64,000 nucleotides of DNA, taken from NCBI GenBank assembly GCA_046566145.1, contig JBKHXF010000018.1, positions 124,001 to 188,000 of the forward strand, given 5' to 3'. The position numbers and the translations under genes were made by a program. Every line of letters begins with the position of its first letter. The first letter of the stretch is position 1. The notes beneath the pieces were generated by a model. That model did no database searches, was not told the origin of the DNA, and saw only the letters and a list, made by a program, of their open reading frames with translations. Shown here piece by piece: positions 17,169 to 25,705 of the stretch. The stretch comes from JBKHXF01 sp046566145. Lineage in GTDB: Bacteria; Actinomycetota; Nitriliruptoria; Nitriliruptorales; Nitriliruptoraceae.

Positions 17169-20100
17169 TCACCGCGACCCGCGGCCCCACTCGCTGGCGG
17201 TGAGCCCGCGCGGACGGGTGACCTGCCGCTCGTGCGGCGCCGGGGTGCCGCGCTCGGCGAGCGCGTCGGGCAGCCAGCCCTCCTGCCACGCCCGCCACAG
17301 CCGCGACAGGTCCCACGCCCGCAGGCCGGTCACGGTGGCGCCGAGGTCGCCCCGGCGCGACACCCGCCCCTCGACCACCAGCAGCCAGGCGTGCAGCACG
17401 GTCCAGGCGTTGTCCTCGAGGGTGCGCTCGAAGAAGGTCGCCTGGGTGGTGCCGGTGCGGTCGTCGAGCGACAGGAACAGCACCCGCTGCCCGGAGCGCT
17501 GCTGCGGCGACTGGACCGCGACCTTCACGCCGGCGACCCGGATCACCTGCTGGACGGGCAGCCGTTGCAGGTCGCTGGCCCGCGCCACCCCGAGGGCCTC
17601 GAGCAGCGGCTCGTAGTACGACACGACGTGGCGGGAGATGTCGAGCCCGGTCGTGGCGAGCTCGGCGCGGGTGCGTTCGGCGTCGGTCTGCGCCGGCAGC
17701 CGGGGCTCGTGGTCGGCGTGGAGGTCGAGGGCGGTCTGCTCACCGCCGGCGTGGGCGACCCGGGCGACGGCCCGGCGCGTGTGGCCGGCCCACAGCTCCT
17801 CGGCGGCGAGCCGCAGCACGCGCCGGTCGCGCGGGCCGTCGCGCCGCCCGACCCCGCCGACGTGGTCGAACGCGCCGATGGTGGCGAGGTGCTCGGCGGT
17901 CGGCCGGGCGAGCCGGGCGCGGGCCCGCACGTCCTCGAGCGAGGTGAACGGCCGCCCCTCGAGCAGCGAGTCGACCTCGTCGTCGGTGATCCCGCGCACG
18001 TCCTGCAGCCCGACCCGCACCCCGTAGCGCCAGCCGTGCCCGGCGTCGCCCGAGTCGAACCCCGACGGCGGCACCGGACGGCCCCCACGGTCGGGCGAGC
18101 GGGCCCAGCCCGGCGGCAACCGCTCGCCGCGCAGCCCCAGCAGGTGGTCGGCGAGCCCCTGGTCGACCACCTCGACGGTGTAGGCGCGCTCGGAACGGTT
18201 GACGTCGACGGGCAGCACGGCGACGCCGAAGGTCCGGCACTCGTCGAGGACGAGCCGCTTGGGGTACATCCCGGGGTCGTGGGTGAGCAGCCCCGCCATG
18301 AACTCGGGCAGGTAGTGCGCCTTGAGGTACGCCGAGCGGTACGTCGGGACGGCGAACGCGGCGGCGTGGGCCTTGCAGAACCCGAACGACGCGAACGACG
18401 CGACCTGCCTCCAGATGGCCTCGGCGTCCTCGCGGGCGAACCCGCGGTCCTGCGCGCGGGCGAGCACCCAGCCGGCGATGGCGGGCAGCCGCTCCCGGTC
18501 GGCGAGCTGCCGGCGCAGCAGGTCGGCGTAGGACAGGTCGCACCCCGTCAGCGCCGCGAGCGCCCCCATGACCTGCTCGTGGTAGACGATCACGCCGTGG
18601 GTCTCGCGCAGCACCGGCTCGATGGCAGGATGCACGGCCGGCGGCTGCTCCTCGCCGTGCCGACGTCGCACGAACGGCGTGACCATGTCGGCCTTCACCG
18701 GCCCGGGGCGGAACAGGCTGATCTCGGTGATGAGGTCGCCGAAGTGGTCGGGCTGGAGCCGACCGAGGAGCTCCTGCTGGCCGGGCGACTCGATCTGGAA
18801 GATGCCGATGGAGCGCGCCGACCGGACCAGCTCGTAGGTGGCTGGGTCGCCGTCGGGGATGTCGTCGAGCTCGAACGGGTGCCCGCGGGTGTGCGGGATG
18901 AGGTCGAGCGCGTGCCGCATCGACGACAGCATCCGCACCGACAGCACGTCGAGCTTGAGCAGGCCGAGCGCGGCGACGTCGTCCTTGTCGAACTGGCTCA
19001 TCGGGTACCCGGCCGCGGAGCGCTCGAGCGGGGTCCGGTCCACCAGCGTCGTGTCGGCGAGCAGGATCCCGCAGGGGTGCAGGGCGAGGTGGCGCGGGAA
19101 GCCGTCGATGCGCTCGACGATGTCGAACAGCTGGGTCAGCCGGCCCTCGTCGAGCCGGGCGCCCCTGAGCTCCGGCAGCCGCTCGAGGACGCCGCGGACG
19201 TCGCGGGCCCGGGCGTGGGTGAACGCCTTGGCGACGTGGTCGACCTCGTCGGGGGGCAGCCCCAGCACCTTGCCGACCTCGCGGATGCCCATGCGCGCCT
19301 GGAAGGTGTCGACCATCGCGACGCAGGCGGTGCGCTCGTCGCCGAAGCGGGCCAGCACCATGTCGTAGACGTCGGGGCGGCGGTGCGCCTCGACGTCCAC
19401 GTCGATGTCGGGCAGCTCGTCGCGGTAGGGGTTCATGAACCGCTCGAACGCGAGGTCGTGGGCGACCGGGTCGACGTCGGAGATCCGCAGCGCGTAGCAG
19501 ACGAGGCTGCCCGCGGCCGACCCCCGGCAGGCGGCGATGACCCCCAGCTCGCGGATGCCGGCCACGACCTCGGCGACGGCGAGGAAGTAGTCGTGCAGGC
19601 CGAGCCGGTCGACCATGTCGAGCTCGCGCTCGAGCCGCTCCCGGACCCTCGGGGTGACCCGGGGGTAGCGCTCGGCGACGCCGTTCCACGCCCGGCGGTG
19701 CAGCTCGCCGGCGGCGACCTCGTCGGACATGCCGGTGAGCCGCGGGACGTGCAGCTCCCCGATGCCGAGGTCGACCTCGCAGGAGGTCGCGACGTCGTGC
19801 GCGGCGACGAGCAGGTCGGGCCGCTCGGCGAAGCGGCGCGCCATCTCGGGCCCGGTGGTGAACCACGCCTCCGCGGAGGTGCGGCCGAGGTGGTGGCGAC
19901 CGAGCGGGACCTGCTGGCGCACGCAGCGCAGCACGTCGGCGAGGACCACGTCGTCGCGGGTGAGGTAGCGCACGTCGTTGGTGGCGACGGCCCGCACGCC
20001 GAGCCGGTCGGCGAGCTCGAGGGTGCGCCGGACCCGGGCGTCGTCGCCCGGCTCGCTCGGGTCTCTCCCGCCGCGTCCGCCCGGCGGGGTGAGGTGGTGT

Positions 20101-20930
20101 CGCACGCCGAGCAGGACCGCCTCGCGGCCGAGCACCTCGAGCCACCGACGCAGCTCGACCTCGGCCGCGTCGGCCCGCCCGGCCGCGAGCAGCCGCCCCA
20201 CCGGCGAGTCGGTGCCGAGCAGCGCGTACGCACCCCGCCGCGACCCCGCGAGCGCCACGTCGTCCCAGGCGAGGTGGGGCGAGGAGCGCTCGGCCAGCGC
20301 CGCGTCCGCGGCGACGCCCCGGCCGAGGTGGGCGCGGGTGACGGTCCGGCACAGGTCGCCGTAGCCGGCGGTCGTGCGCGCGAGGAACGTCACCCGGGGC
20401 GCGTCGTCCTCGAGGAACGCCGGGCCCCGTGCCGGCCGGCGCGCCCGCGGGTCGTCGACCTCGTCCCGGCCGGCGAGCCGCCGGCGCGTGGCGCGCTCGG
20501 CCGCCTCCGTGGTCGAGTGGCGCCGGCGGCCGGCGCGGGTGAGCTCCCAGCCGGGCCGGTCGAGGTCGGGCGCGAGCGCCAGGTCGACGCCGAGCACCGG
20601 GGTGACGCCCTCCTCCGCGCAGGCCCTCGTCAGCCGCACCGCGCCGTAGAACCCGTCGCGGTCGGTGGCCGCGACGTGGGTCATCCCCGCGGCCCGGGCC
20701 GCGGCCGCGAGCTCGCGTGGGCGGATCGCGCCGTCGCGCAGCGAGTAGCAGGTGCGGGCCGACAGGTGCGCGAACGGCACGCCGGTCGCCGGCCCGGGGG
20801 CGCCGCCCCCCTGGGCGCGCAGCCGCCGGACGACGTCCTCCGCGGCCTCGGCGGCGCGCCGCACCTCGTGGGCGCGGTCCTCCTCGAAGGTCTCGGACTC
20901 CTCCTGGCTGAACCGACGGGACGCGGGCAC
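17169..20930 (-). CDS. dnaE2: Error-prone DNA polymerase DnaE2
   Basis: A 1253-residue C-family polymerase of the SOS mutasome. An N-terminal PHP domain (VPFAHLSARTCYSLRDGAI, MTHVAATDRDGFYGAVRLTRAC) precedes the palm, where LPDIDVDVEAHRR supplies catalytic Asp residues. Then come the finger/beta-binding region and a C-terminal OB fold (VAGVKVAVQSPQQRSGQRVL, DRTGTTQATFF). The PHP His set looks degenerate, so proofreading is doubtful. It starts six bases after the DUF6504 stop, giving a two-gene operon behind one LexA box. ImuB and ImuA' are not in the window; DinB is 5 kb away. Confidence 0.94.
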   Translation of the reverse strand: MPASRRFSQEESETFEEDRAHEVRRAAEAAEDVVRRLRAQGGGAPGPATGVPFAHLSARTCYSLRDGAIRPRELAAAARAAGMTHVAATDRDGFYGAVRLTRACAEEGVTPVLGVDLALAPDLDRPGWELTRAGRRRHSTTEAAERATRRRLAGRDEVDDPRARRPARGPAFLEDDAPRVTFLARTTAGYGDLCRTVTRAHLGRGVAADAALAERSSPHLAWDDVALAGSRRGAYALLGTDSPVGRLLAAGRADAAEVELRRWLEVLGREAVLLGVRHHLTPPGGRGGRDPSEPGDDARVRRTLELADRLGVRAVATNDVRYLTRDDVVLADVLRCVRQQVPLGRHHLGRTSAEAWFTTGPEMARRFAERPDLLVAAHDVATSCEVDLGIGELHVPRLTGMSDEVAAGELHRRAWNGVAERYPRVTPRVRERLERELDMVDRLGLHDYFLAVAEVVAGIRELGVIAACRGSAAGSLVCYALRISDVDPVAHDLAFERFMNPYRDELPDIDVDVEAHRRPDVYDMVLARFGDERTACVAMVDTFQARMGIREVGKVLGLPPDEVDHVAKAFTHARARDVRGVLERLPELRGARLDEGRLTQLFDIVERIDGFPRHLALHPCGILLADTTLVDRTPLERSAAGYPMSQFDKDDVAALGLLKLDVLSVRMLSSMRHALDLIPHTRGHPFELDDIPDGDPATYELVRSARSIGIFQIESPGQQELLGRLQPDHFGDLITEISLFRPGPVKADMVTPFVRRRHGEEQPPAVHPAIEPVLRETHGVIVYHEQVMGALAALTGCDLSYADLLRRQLADRERLPAIAGWVLARAQDRGFAREDAEAIWRQVASFASFGFCKAHAAAFAVPTYRSAYLKAHYLPEFMAGLLTHDPGMYPKRLVLDECRTFGVAVLPVDVNRSERAYTVEVVDQGLADHLLGLRGERLPPGWARSPDRGGRPVPPSGFDSGDAGHGWRYGVRVGLQDVRGITDDEVDSLLEGRPFTSLEDVRARARLARPTAEHLATIGAFDHVGGVGRRDGPRDRRVLRLAAEELWAGHTRRAVARVAHAGGEQTALDLHADHEPRLPAQTDAERTRAELATTGLDISRHVVSYYEPLLEALGVARASDLQRLPVQQVIRVAGVKVAVQSPQQRSGQRVLFLSLDDRTGTTQATFFERTLEDNAWTVLHAWLLVVEGRVSRRGDLGATVTGLRAWDLSRLWRAWQEGWLPDALAERGTPAPHERQVTRPRGLTASEWGRGSR

Positions 20931-20936
20931 GCGGGG

Positions 20937-21266
20937 TCAGTCCCACACCCGGTCGAGACGCCACTCCCCGCCGCGCCGCACCAGCTCGTACACGCCCGAC
21001 AGGGGCCGGCCGCCACCACCGCTCCCTGTCACCCGCCCGGACGCCTCCACACGCCACATGTCGGTCTGCTCGATCCGCACGGGCTCGCCCGACGGGCGAC
21101 GCCACCACCCGGGGTCCTCGCGCCAGTGCCCCAGCACGCTCACCACCCGGTAGCGCTCACCGCGCCACTCGAACGACGCCGGCGCCTCACGCCCGGTCGG
21201 GCCCGCGGGGCCCTCCTCGGCCGCGAGCACGACCGTGCCCAGGTGCTCCCGGTACCGCTTCGTCAC
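20937..21266 (-). CDS. DUF6504 family protein, dnaE2 partner
   Basis: A 109-residue protein beginning MTKRYREHLGTVVLAAEEG, with a compact Trp-rich beta domain (FEWRGERYRVVSVLGHWRED, GWWRRPSG, YELVRRGGEWRLDRVWD). It matches my knowledge of DUF6504, which is repeatedly found beside actinobacterial dnaE2/imuB genes. GTG at 21266 has a strong AGGAGGTG upstream. With dnaE2 six bases downstream and a LexA box 84 bases upstream it is almost certainly part of the DNA-damage mutagenesis unit; its biochemical role is unknown. Confidence 0.85.
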   Translation of the reverse strand: MTKRYREHLGTVVLAAEEGPAGPTGREAPASFEWRGERYRVVSVLGHWREDPGWWRRPSGEPVRIEQTDMWRVEASGRVTGSGGGGRPLSGVYELVRRGGEWRLDRVWD

Positions 21267-21349
21267 CTCGCCACCTCCTCCTTCTCCACGCGCCTGTCGG
21301 CGTCTCCTGCCGGACGGCCGCGTTGCCGGACCGTCGGCGACGCGTCATC

Positions 21350-21361
21350 GAACGTGTGTTC
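21350..21361. promoter_or_regulatory. LexA (SOS) box before DUF6504-dnaE2
   Basis: GAAC-GTGT-GTTC, flanked as CGAAC...GTTCGA, is a perfect LexA site 84 bases upstream of the DUF6504 start. It lies in the only gap large enough to hold the operon promoter. Confidence 0.85.
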
Positions 21362-21528
21362 GATTCCGTGTGGCGAACGTACGACCGGGGTGCGACACGG
21401 GGCAACGCCGGCGTGCGCCGCGACGGCCCGGCGTGCGCCCCCCGCAGCGCCGCGACGCCCCACGCCCGCCGCGACGTCACACCAGCCCCACCAGCAACAG
21501 CGCCCGACCGCGCGACGCGGCCGCCGGC

Positions 21529-22572
21529 TCAGCCCCGCCCGGCCTCCGCCAGCAGCTCCCGCGCGGCCGACAGCGCGACGACCTCGACGGGGGTCCCGGC
21601 CGCGACGCGACCGTTCCACTCGCCCAGCCGCTCGGTGGTCAGCCCCGACCCGAACGGGGCCAGCGCCGCCAGCACCCCGGGCCGGTCCTCCCGGACACCG
21701 TCCCGCACGATCGCGGTCACCACGAACGCCGGGAACACCCCGAGGTCGTCGACCAGCGGTTGCTGCCCGAGCGCCCACGCGGTCCCGTCGGTCGCGGTCG
21801 TCAGCCCCGCGACGCACTCACCCTCGGCCACCCCGACCACCGCGAGGTCCGGGGTAGCCGGCACCACCTCGAGGGTCGCCCGCGACACGGAGTACGCGTC
21901 GAGCACGGCCCCCAGCCCGTCACGCCGGGCCGCGAACTCCGGGTCGACGCACAGCGCCGGCTCCGGCAGCTGGGCCAGGCGCGCGGCGAGCTGCGAGACC
22001 GTCCGCAGGTCGCCGTGGACACCCGGAGGGCCCTGCACGACGAGCGCGAACGTCGCGTCCGCGGGCGGTTGCTCGGGCCCCCGGGCCGTCGCGAACACCG
22101 GTCGCTGCCACAGCAGCCCGCGGTCCTCGTCGCGCTCCCGGACGCGCGCGAACGACTGGCGCTGGTCCGACGGCGGGTCGGCGCGACCGAGGACCTCGAG
22201 CCACGCCTCCCCCGTGTAGGCCGGCAGGACGTCCACGTCGCCGAGCTCGAGGGCCCGGCGGGCGTCGGCCCGGTCGGCGAGCTCGTCCACGACGGCCGGC
22301 ACCCGGGCGGCACGCAGCAGCTCGGCGAGCACGTGGGCGAGCAGCCGGGACTCGGGCTCCGGGCCGGTCCCCACCAGGACGGGGGCCAGGCCGGACCCGT
22401 CCGGCGAGGGCGTGGCGCCGGGCGACGGCGACCCGGTCGGGTCCGGGGCCGACGCCGTGGGCGGCGGCGGGGTCGTCCCCGACGGGCCGGCCACGCACCC
22501 GGACGCGAGCGCGACGAGCAGCGCCGCCGCCGGCGCGGCGGCGCGCGGACCACGGGTCGGGGGACGCACCAC
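21529..22572 (-). CDS. Substrate-binding lipoprotein, OpuAC/ProX-like
   Basis: A 347-residue lipoprotein: signal peptide AAAPAAALLVALASGC with lipobox, a Pro/Ser/Thr-rich linker to about residue 57, then a type-II periplasmic-binding-protein fold (LLAHVLAELLRAARVPAVVDELADR, VDVLPAYTGEAWLEVLG, GVAEGECVAGLTTATDG). LxxxDVLPxYTG is typical of glycine-betaine/choline/osmolyte binding proteins. No permease or ATPase lies nearby, so it is an orphan whose transporter must be elsewhere, or a receptor. It diverges from the redoxin lipoprotein gene with a 92-base gap. Confidence 0.84.
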   Translation of the reverse strand: MVRPPTRGPRAAAPAAALLVALASGCVAGPSGTTPPPPTASAPDPTGSPSPGATPSPDGSGLAPVLVGTGPEPESRLLAHVLAELLRAARVPAVVDELADRADARRALELGDVDVLPAYTGEAWLEVLGRADPPSDQRQSFARVRERDEDRGLLWQRPVFATARGPEQPPADATFALVVQGPPGVHGDLRTVSQLAARLAQLPEPALCVDPEFAARRDGLGAVLDAYSVSRATLEVVPATPDLAVVGVAEGECVAGLTTATDGTAWALGQQPLVDDLGVFPAFVVTAIVRDGVREDRPGVLAALAPFGSGLTTERLGEWNGRVAAGTPVEVVALSAARELLAEAGRG

Positions 22573-22664
22573 GCCGGCAGCGTGCCAGCCGCCGGCGCCG
22601 CGCGCGTCGCGGTACCCTCCGAGGCCGCACCCGCCCCCGCACCCACCCGCCCGAAGGGGTCCCC

Positions 22665-23612
22665 GTGGCCATCCCCGCCCTCTCCCGTCGCACGTTGCTC
22701 CGTGGCACCGGCCTCGCCGGCCTCGGCGTCGTCCTGGCCGCCTGCGGCGGCGGCGAGACCGACCCGGGGACGACCGCGCCCGGTGGGACCGACCTCCCGG
22801 TCGACGGCGGCGACGTGTCGAGCGCCGCGCTCGAGGCCGCCGGTGTCGCCGACGGCGAGAACGTGCTGACGCCCATCGTGGCGACGTTCGAGGTCCTGAC
22901 CGGCCCGACGGGCCGCGTGCAGTTCGGGCTGCTCGACGCCGAGAACACCCCGCTGCTCGACGCCGAGGTCCAGGTCTGGATCGTCGGCGGAGAGGGCACC
23001 GAGGTGGTCGCCGGCCCGCTCGAGCCGATCTTCTACGGCGAGGGCCTCGGCACCCGCGGGGTGTACGTGCTCGAGCCGGCGCTCGAGACGGCCGGCCTGC
23101 TCGACCTCGTGGTCGCGACCGACGGCGGCGCCCGCGTCGGCACGGCCGCGCTGCGCGTCATCGCCCCGGAGGAGTCCGCGGTGGTCCGGCCGGGCCAGGA
23201 GTTCCCGTCGTTCGCGACCCCGACGACCGCCGACCCGATGGGGCTCGAGGAGCTGTGCACCCGCACCCCGCCCTGTGGCATGCACGAGCTCTCGCTCGAC
23301 GAGGCGCTCGCGATGGGCAAGCCGGTGGTGCTGACGGTCTCGACCCCGAAGTACTGCCAGACCGCCGTCTGCGGCCCGGTGGTCGACGTCGTCCTCGCGG
23401 CCAAGGAGGCGCGAGCCGACCAGGAGGTGCTGTTCATCCACGCCGAGGTGTTCACCGACGCCGGCAACACGCCGACCGACTACGTCGCCGAGGACCTCGC
23501 GCTGCCCACGGAGCCGTGGACCTGGGTGATCGGCGCGGACGGCGTCGTGACCGACCGCTTCGACGGACCCGTCGTCGCCCCGCTGCTCGAGCAGGCGCTC
23601 GACGCGCTGTGA
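22665..23612 (+). CDS. Tat-exported redoxin-like lipoprotein
   Basis: A 315-residue protein with twin-arginine signal SRRTLLRGTGLAGLGVVLAAC, ending in a lipobox. Residues ~55-170 look like a beta-sandwich (NVLTPIVATFEVLTGPTGRV). Residues ~180-315 resemble a thioredoxin fold: GKPVVLTVSTPKYCQTAVCGP gives a C-x4-C pair in place of CxxC, then EVLFIHAEVFTD, and TEPWTWVIGADGVVTDRF near the cis-Pro position. Two more Cys precede it (CTRTPPCG). Probably an extracytoplasmic thiol protein. GTG at 22665; TACCCT at 22613-22618 may be its minus-10. It is coupled to the DUF3105 gene by a 4-base overlap. Confidence 0.85.
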   Translation: MAIPALSRRTLLRGTGLAGLGVVLAACGGGETDPGTTAPGGTDLPVDGGDVSSAALEAAGVADGENVLTPIVATFEVLTGPTGRVQFGLLDAENTPLLDAEVQVWIVGGEGTEVVAGPLEPIFYGEGLGTRGVYVLEPALETAGLLDLVVATDGGARVGTAALRVIAPEESAVVRPGQEFPSFATPTTADPMGLEELCTRTPPCGMHELSLDEALAMGKPVVLTVSTPKYCQTAVCGPVVDVVLAAKEARADQEVLFIHAEVFTDAGNTPTDYVAEDLALPTEPWTWVIGADGVVTDRFDGPVVAPLLEQALDAL

Positions 23613-24217
23613 GCCGCCGGCGTCTCCTGCTGCTCGCCGCCGGCGGAGTCCTCGCCGCCGGCTGCGCCGGCACGCCCGCGACGACCGCGACCGACGACGC
23701 GGCCGCCACCTCGTCCCCCGCCGCCACGTCCACCCCCTCCGACGAGCCGACCATCGAGCCGGGCGCCGACGCGACGAGCCCGGCCGCGACCACCGAGGCC
23801 TGCGGTCCCGTCGCCCAGCCCCAGGTCCAGTCCGGCGGCCACCTCGTCGGGGACACCGACCCGCCGGTGCCCTACTCGTCCACCCCGCCGACCTCGGGCT
23901 GGCACGCCTCCGGGCGCGTCGAGACCGCGGTGTACGACGTGGAGCTGACGGACCCGCAGATCGTGTCGGTGCTGGAGGCCGGCGACATCGTGGTGACCTA
24001 CGACCCCGCGGTGGTCGCCGAGGCCGACGTGGCCGTGCTCGTGCAGCTGGCCGAGGGCCCGCTCGCCGAGAGGCTCGCGGTCACGCCCTACTCGGCGGAC
24101 ACCGAGGCGCCCGTGATGCTCGCGGCGTGGGGCCACCTGCAGGCGTGCAGGTCCGTCGACGCCGCGGCTGTCGAGGCGTTCGTCGCCGAGCACGAGGGCC
24201 TCTCCGAGGGGCACTGA
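23609..24217 (+). CDS. DUF3105 lipoprotein
   Basis: A 202-residue protein starting at a GTG that overlaps the redoxin stop by four bases (GTGA). The start SRRRLLLLAAGGVLAAGC is a signal with lipobox and a possible Tat pair. A Thr/Ser/Pro-rich linker leads to the DUF3105 domain (GGHLVGDTDPPVPYSSTPPTSGWHASG, VVTYDPAVV, CRSVDAAAVEAFVAEHE), with conserved His and two Cys (ACGP, ACRS). The family is common in Actinomycetota and of unknown function; pairing with a redoxin suggests an extracytoplasmic redox role. Its last codons lie in the tandem repeat that follows. Confidence 0.85.
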   Translation: MSRRRLLLLAAGGVLAAGCAGTPATTATDDAAATSSPAATSTPSDEPTIEPGADATSPAATTEACGPVAQPQVQSGGHLVGDTDPPVPYSSTPPTSGWHASGRVETAVYDVELTDPQIVSVLEAGDIVVTYDPAVVAEADVAVLVQLAEGPLAERLAVTPYSADTEAPVMLAAWGHLQACRSVDAAAVEAFVAEHEGLSEGH

Positions 24218-24288
24218 CCGAGGGGCACTGACCGAGCCGGCACGGACCGAGCGGGGACGGACCGAGCGGGGACGGACCGAGCGGGGAC
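24204..24288. repeat. Tandem repeat, 14-15 bp unit
   Basis: Six adjoining units begin with CCGAG: two of 14 bases (CCGAGGGGCACTGA), one intermediate (CCGAGCCGGCACGGA), two identical 15-base units (CCGAGCGGGGACGGA) and a partial one. The array begins inside the last four codons of the DUF3105 gene, supplies its stop codon, and fills the gap to the convergent gene. It looks like recent slippage or duplication. Confidence 0.85.
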
Positions 24289-24295
24289 GCGGGGG

Positions 24296-24634
24296 CTAGC
24301 CCCGCCGGCGGAGGCGACGGGCGACCTGCGGCGGGAGGATCCCGACGTCAGAGCTCGCGAGCCGCTCGCCCCGCTCACCGGCCCGCACCAGGCCGCGCAC
24401 GGCCGCCCCACCGACGAGCACGACCTCGGCGAGGAACATCACGAGCAGCGCGACGCCGAGCGCCTCGAAGAGGTCCGGGAGCGCCAGGCCCTGCCCCGTC
24501 AGCCCGCGCACGAGCCACCACGCGACCGCGAGCAGGACGAGCACCGAGGCGGTCACCCCCACGCGGCGCGCCACGCGCTGCCAGTCGACGATCGGCTCGT
24601 GGCCACCCTCGGGGTGCTGCCCCTCGTCGCTCAC
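24296..24634 (-). CDS. Small two-helix membrane protein
   Basis: A 112-residue protein with two predicted membrane helices (ASVLVLLAVAWWLVRGL and FEALGVALLVMFLAEVVLVG) between a hydrophilic N-terminus (SDEGQHPEGGHEPIVDWQRV) and a basic tail ending RRLRRRG. GTG at 24634 overlaps the previous stop by four bases, so it is the second gene of a two-gene operon with the 112-residue unknown upstream. I do not recognise a family. Confidence 0.72.
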   Translation of the reverse strand: MSDEGQHPEGGHEPIVDWQRVARRVGVTASVLVLLAVAWWLVRGLTGQGLALPDLFEALGVALLVMFLAEVVLVGGAAVRGLVRAGERGERLASSDVGILPPQVARRLRRRG

Positions 24635-24969
24635 AGCGCCGGGTCGCCGAGGTCGAGGCGGAGCAGCAGCAGGGTCCGACGGATCTCGGCCTCGACGGCG
24701 GAGATGTCGAGCGGCAGCTTCACGTCGTTCTGGGGGTACAGCTCCTGGAAGGACGTCTCCCCCGCGCCGACCAGCAGGCCGCGCTCCAGCAGGTGCTCCC
24801 CGAGCTGGAACGACCACGTGAACACGATCGCGTCGTGGTAGTCGTGGAGCGTGAAGGTCAGGAACCGGTTGAACGCGAGCTGCCACATCCGGCCGCCGCG
24901 GCGCGACTGTCCGGACGCGACGAAGCCGAGCTCCTCGATCTCGTCGTCGAAGGTCGTGTCCGTGGCCAC
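24631..24969 (-). CDS. Conserved unknown protein
   Basis: A 112-residue soluble protein beginning VATDTTFDDEIEELGFVASG, with an aromatic-rich core (MWQLAFNRFLTFTLHDYHDA, FTWSFQLGEHLLERGL) and an amphipathic C-terminal helix (AVEAEIRRTLLLLRLDLG). GTG at 24969 follows GGAGG. It is translationally coupled to the small membrane protein downstream. The even spread of Trp, Phe, Tyr and His suggests a folded alpha/beta domain. Function unknown. Confidence 0.7.
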   Translation of the reverse strand: MATDTTFDDEIEELGFVASGQSRRGGRMWQLAFNRFLTFTLHDYHDAIVFTWSFQLGEHLLERGLLVGAGETSFQELYPQNDVKLPLDISAVEAEIRRTLLLLRLDLGDPAL

Positions 24970-25086
24970 GGTGGCGCGCCTCCAGCGGGGTCGGTCGGTC
25001 CGTCGGTGGGTCCGGGACGGGAGGCTACCGGCCGACCGGTACCGCCTCGTTGCGCCACGCGGCCACGGTCGCGACGCTGCGTCGCC

Positions 25087-25662
25087 ATGTGCATCCAGAC
25101 CCCACCCCACACCACGTCCCGCGCCACCGTCCCGGGCGCCAGCGACGAGCGCCACCCGCCCCCCCTCCGGCGCCCGGCACGCCGCCGGGTCCGCCCCGCG
25201 GCGGCCCTGCTGGCGCTGGCCCTGCTCACCGCCGGCTGCGCCTCCGGGGAGGGACGGCAGGGCGAGCTCGCCGTCGAGCTCGCGCGGGCCCGGCAGGCCC
25301 AGGAGGAGCTCGCCCAGCGCGTCGCCGACCTCGAGGCCCGGCTCGGCGACCCGGAGGGCGAGGACGGCGCCGACGGTGGACAGGACCCCATCTCCGCGCT
25401 CGAGACGCAGGTCGCCGACCTCTCCGCCGGGCTCGAGGAGCTCGCCGGGACGCTCGCGACCGAGGTCGGGGCCGAGCGCGCCGCACGGGAGGGGGCCGAC
25501 ACGGACCTCGACGGGCAGGTCACGGCCCTCGACGTGCGCCTCTCCGACCTCCAGGCCACGGTGGCGCAGCTCGCGACCAGCCTCGAGGAGCTGACCGACG
25601 AGGTCAGCTCGCTCGAGGCGCGCTTCACCTCCCACCGCGACGACGCCGCCCGGCACCGCTGA
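25087..25662 (+). CDS. Coiled-coil lipoprotein
   Basis: A 191-residue predicted lipoprotein. An unusually long basic N-region (about 35 residues) precedes AAALLALALLTAGC, whose Cys at about 51 would be lipidated. The remainder is a nearly continuous coiled coil (LARARQAQEELAQRVADLEA, LETQVADLSAGLEELAGTL, LDVRLSDLQATVAQLATSLE). No catalytic domain is seen. It lies 51 bases upstream of the PASTA kinase on the same strand and may be a structural envelope protein. The ATG at 25087 is the only good start, but a real start further in cannot be excluded. Confidence 0.72.
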   Translation: MCIQTPPHTTSRATVPGASDERHPPPLRRPARRRVRPAAALLALALLTAGCASGEGRQGELAVELARARQAQEELAQRVADLEARLGDPEGEDGADGGQDPISALETQVADLSAGLEELAGTLATEVGAERAAREGADTDLDGQVTALDVRLSDLQATVAQLATSLEELTDEVSSLEARFTSHRDDAARHR

Positions 25663-25699
25663 GGGGCGGCGGCTGCCCGACGCACGCGGGGGCCTGCCG

Positions 25700-25705
25700 T
25701 ACCCT
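25700..25705 (+). promoter_or_regulatory. Minus-10 for a leaderless kinase transcript
   Basis: TACCCT ends eight bases before the kinase ATG at 25714 and no Shine-Dalgarno sequence intervenes. The predicted transcription start is at or within two bases of the ATG. No clear minus-35. Confidence 0.45.

Noticed and set aside
13456..17316. One 1286-codon frame joining the acylase with upstream sequence
   Set aside because: The part beyond 16314 is out of frame with the HAD gene and has no domain; the acylase has its own signal peptide and ribosome site.
21374..21385. Second SOS-like site GAAC-GTAC-GACC after the dnaE2 box
   Set aside because: Right half is GACC, not GTTC; not counted as a LexA box.
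16959..21857. Very long open frame on the plus strand across dnaE2
   Set aside because: High-GC antisense artefact; the minus strand encodes clear DnaE2 motifs, and the plus-strand product is low-complexity Arg/Gly/Pro/Val with no domain.
24088..24411. Minus-strand frame with Ser-Val-Pro-Ala-Arg repeats
   Set aside because: It is the tandem DNA repeat read through and overlaps two supported genes.
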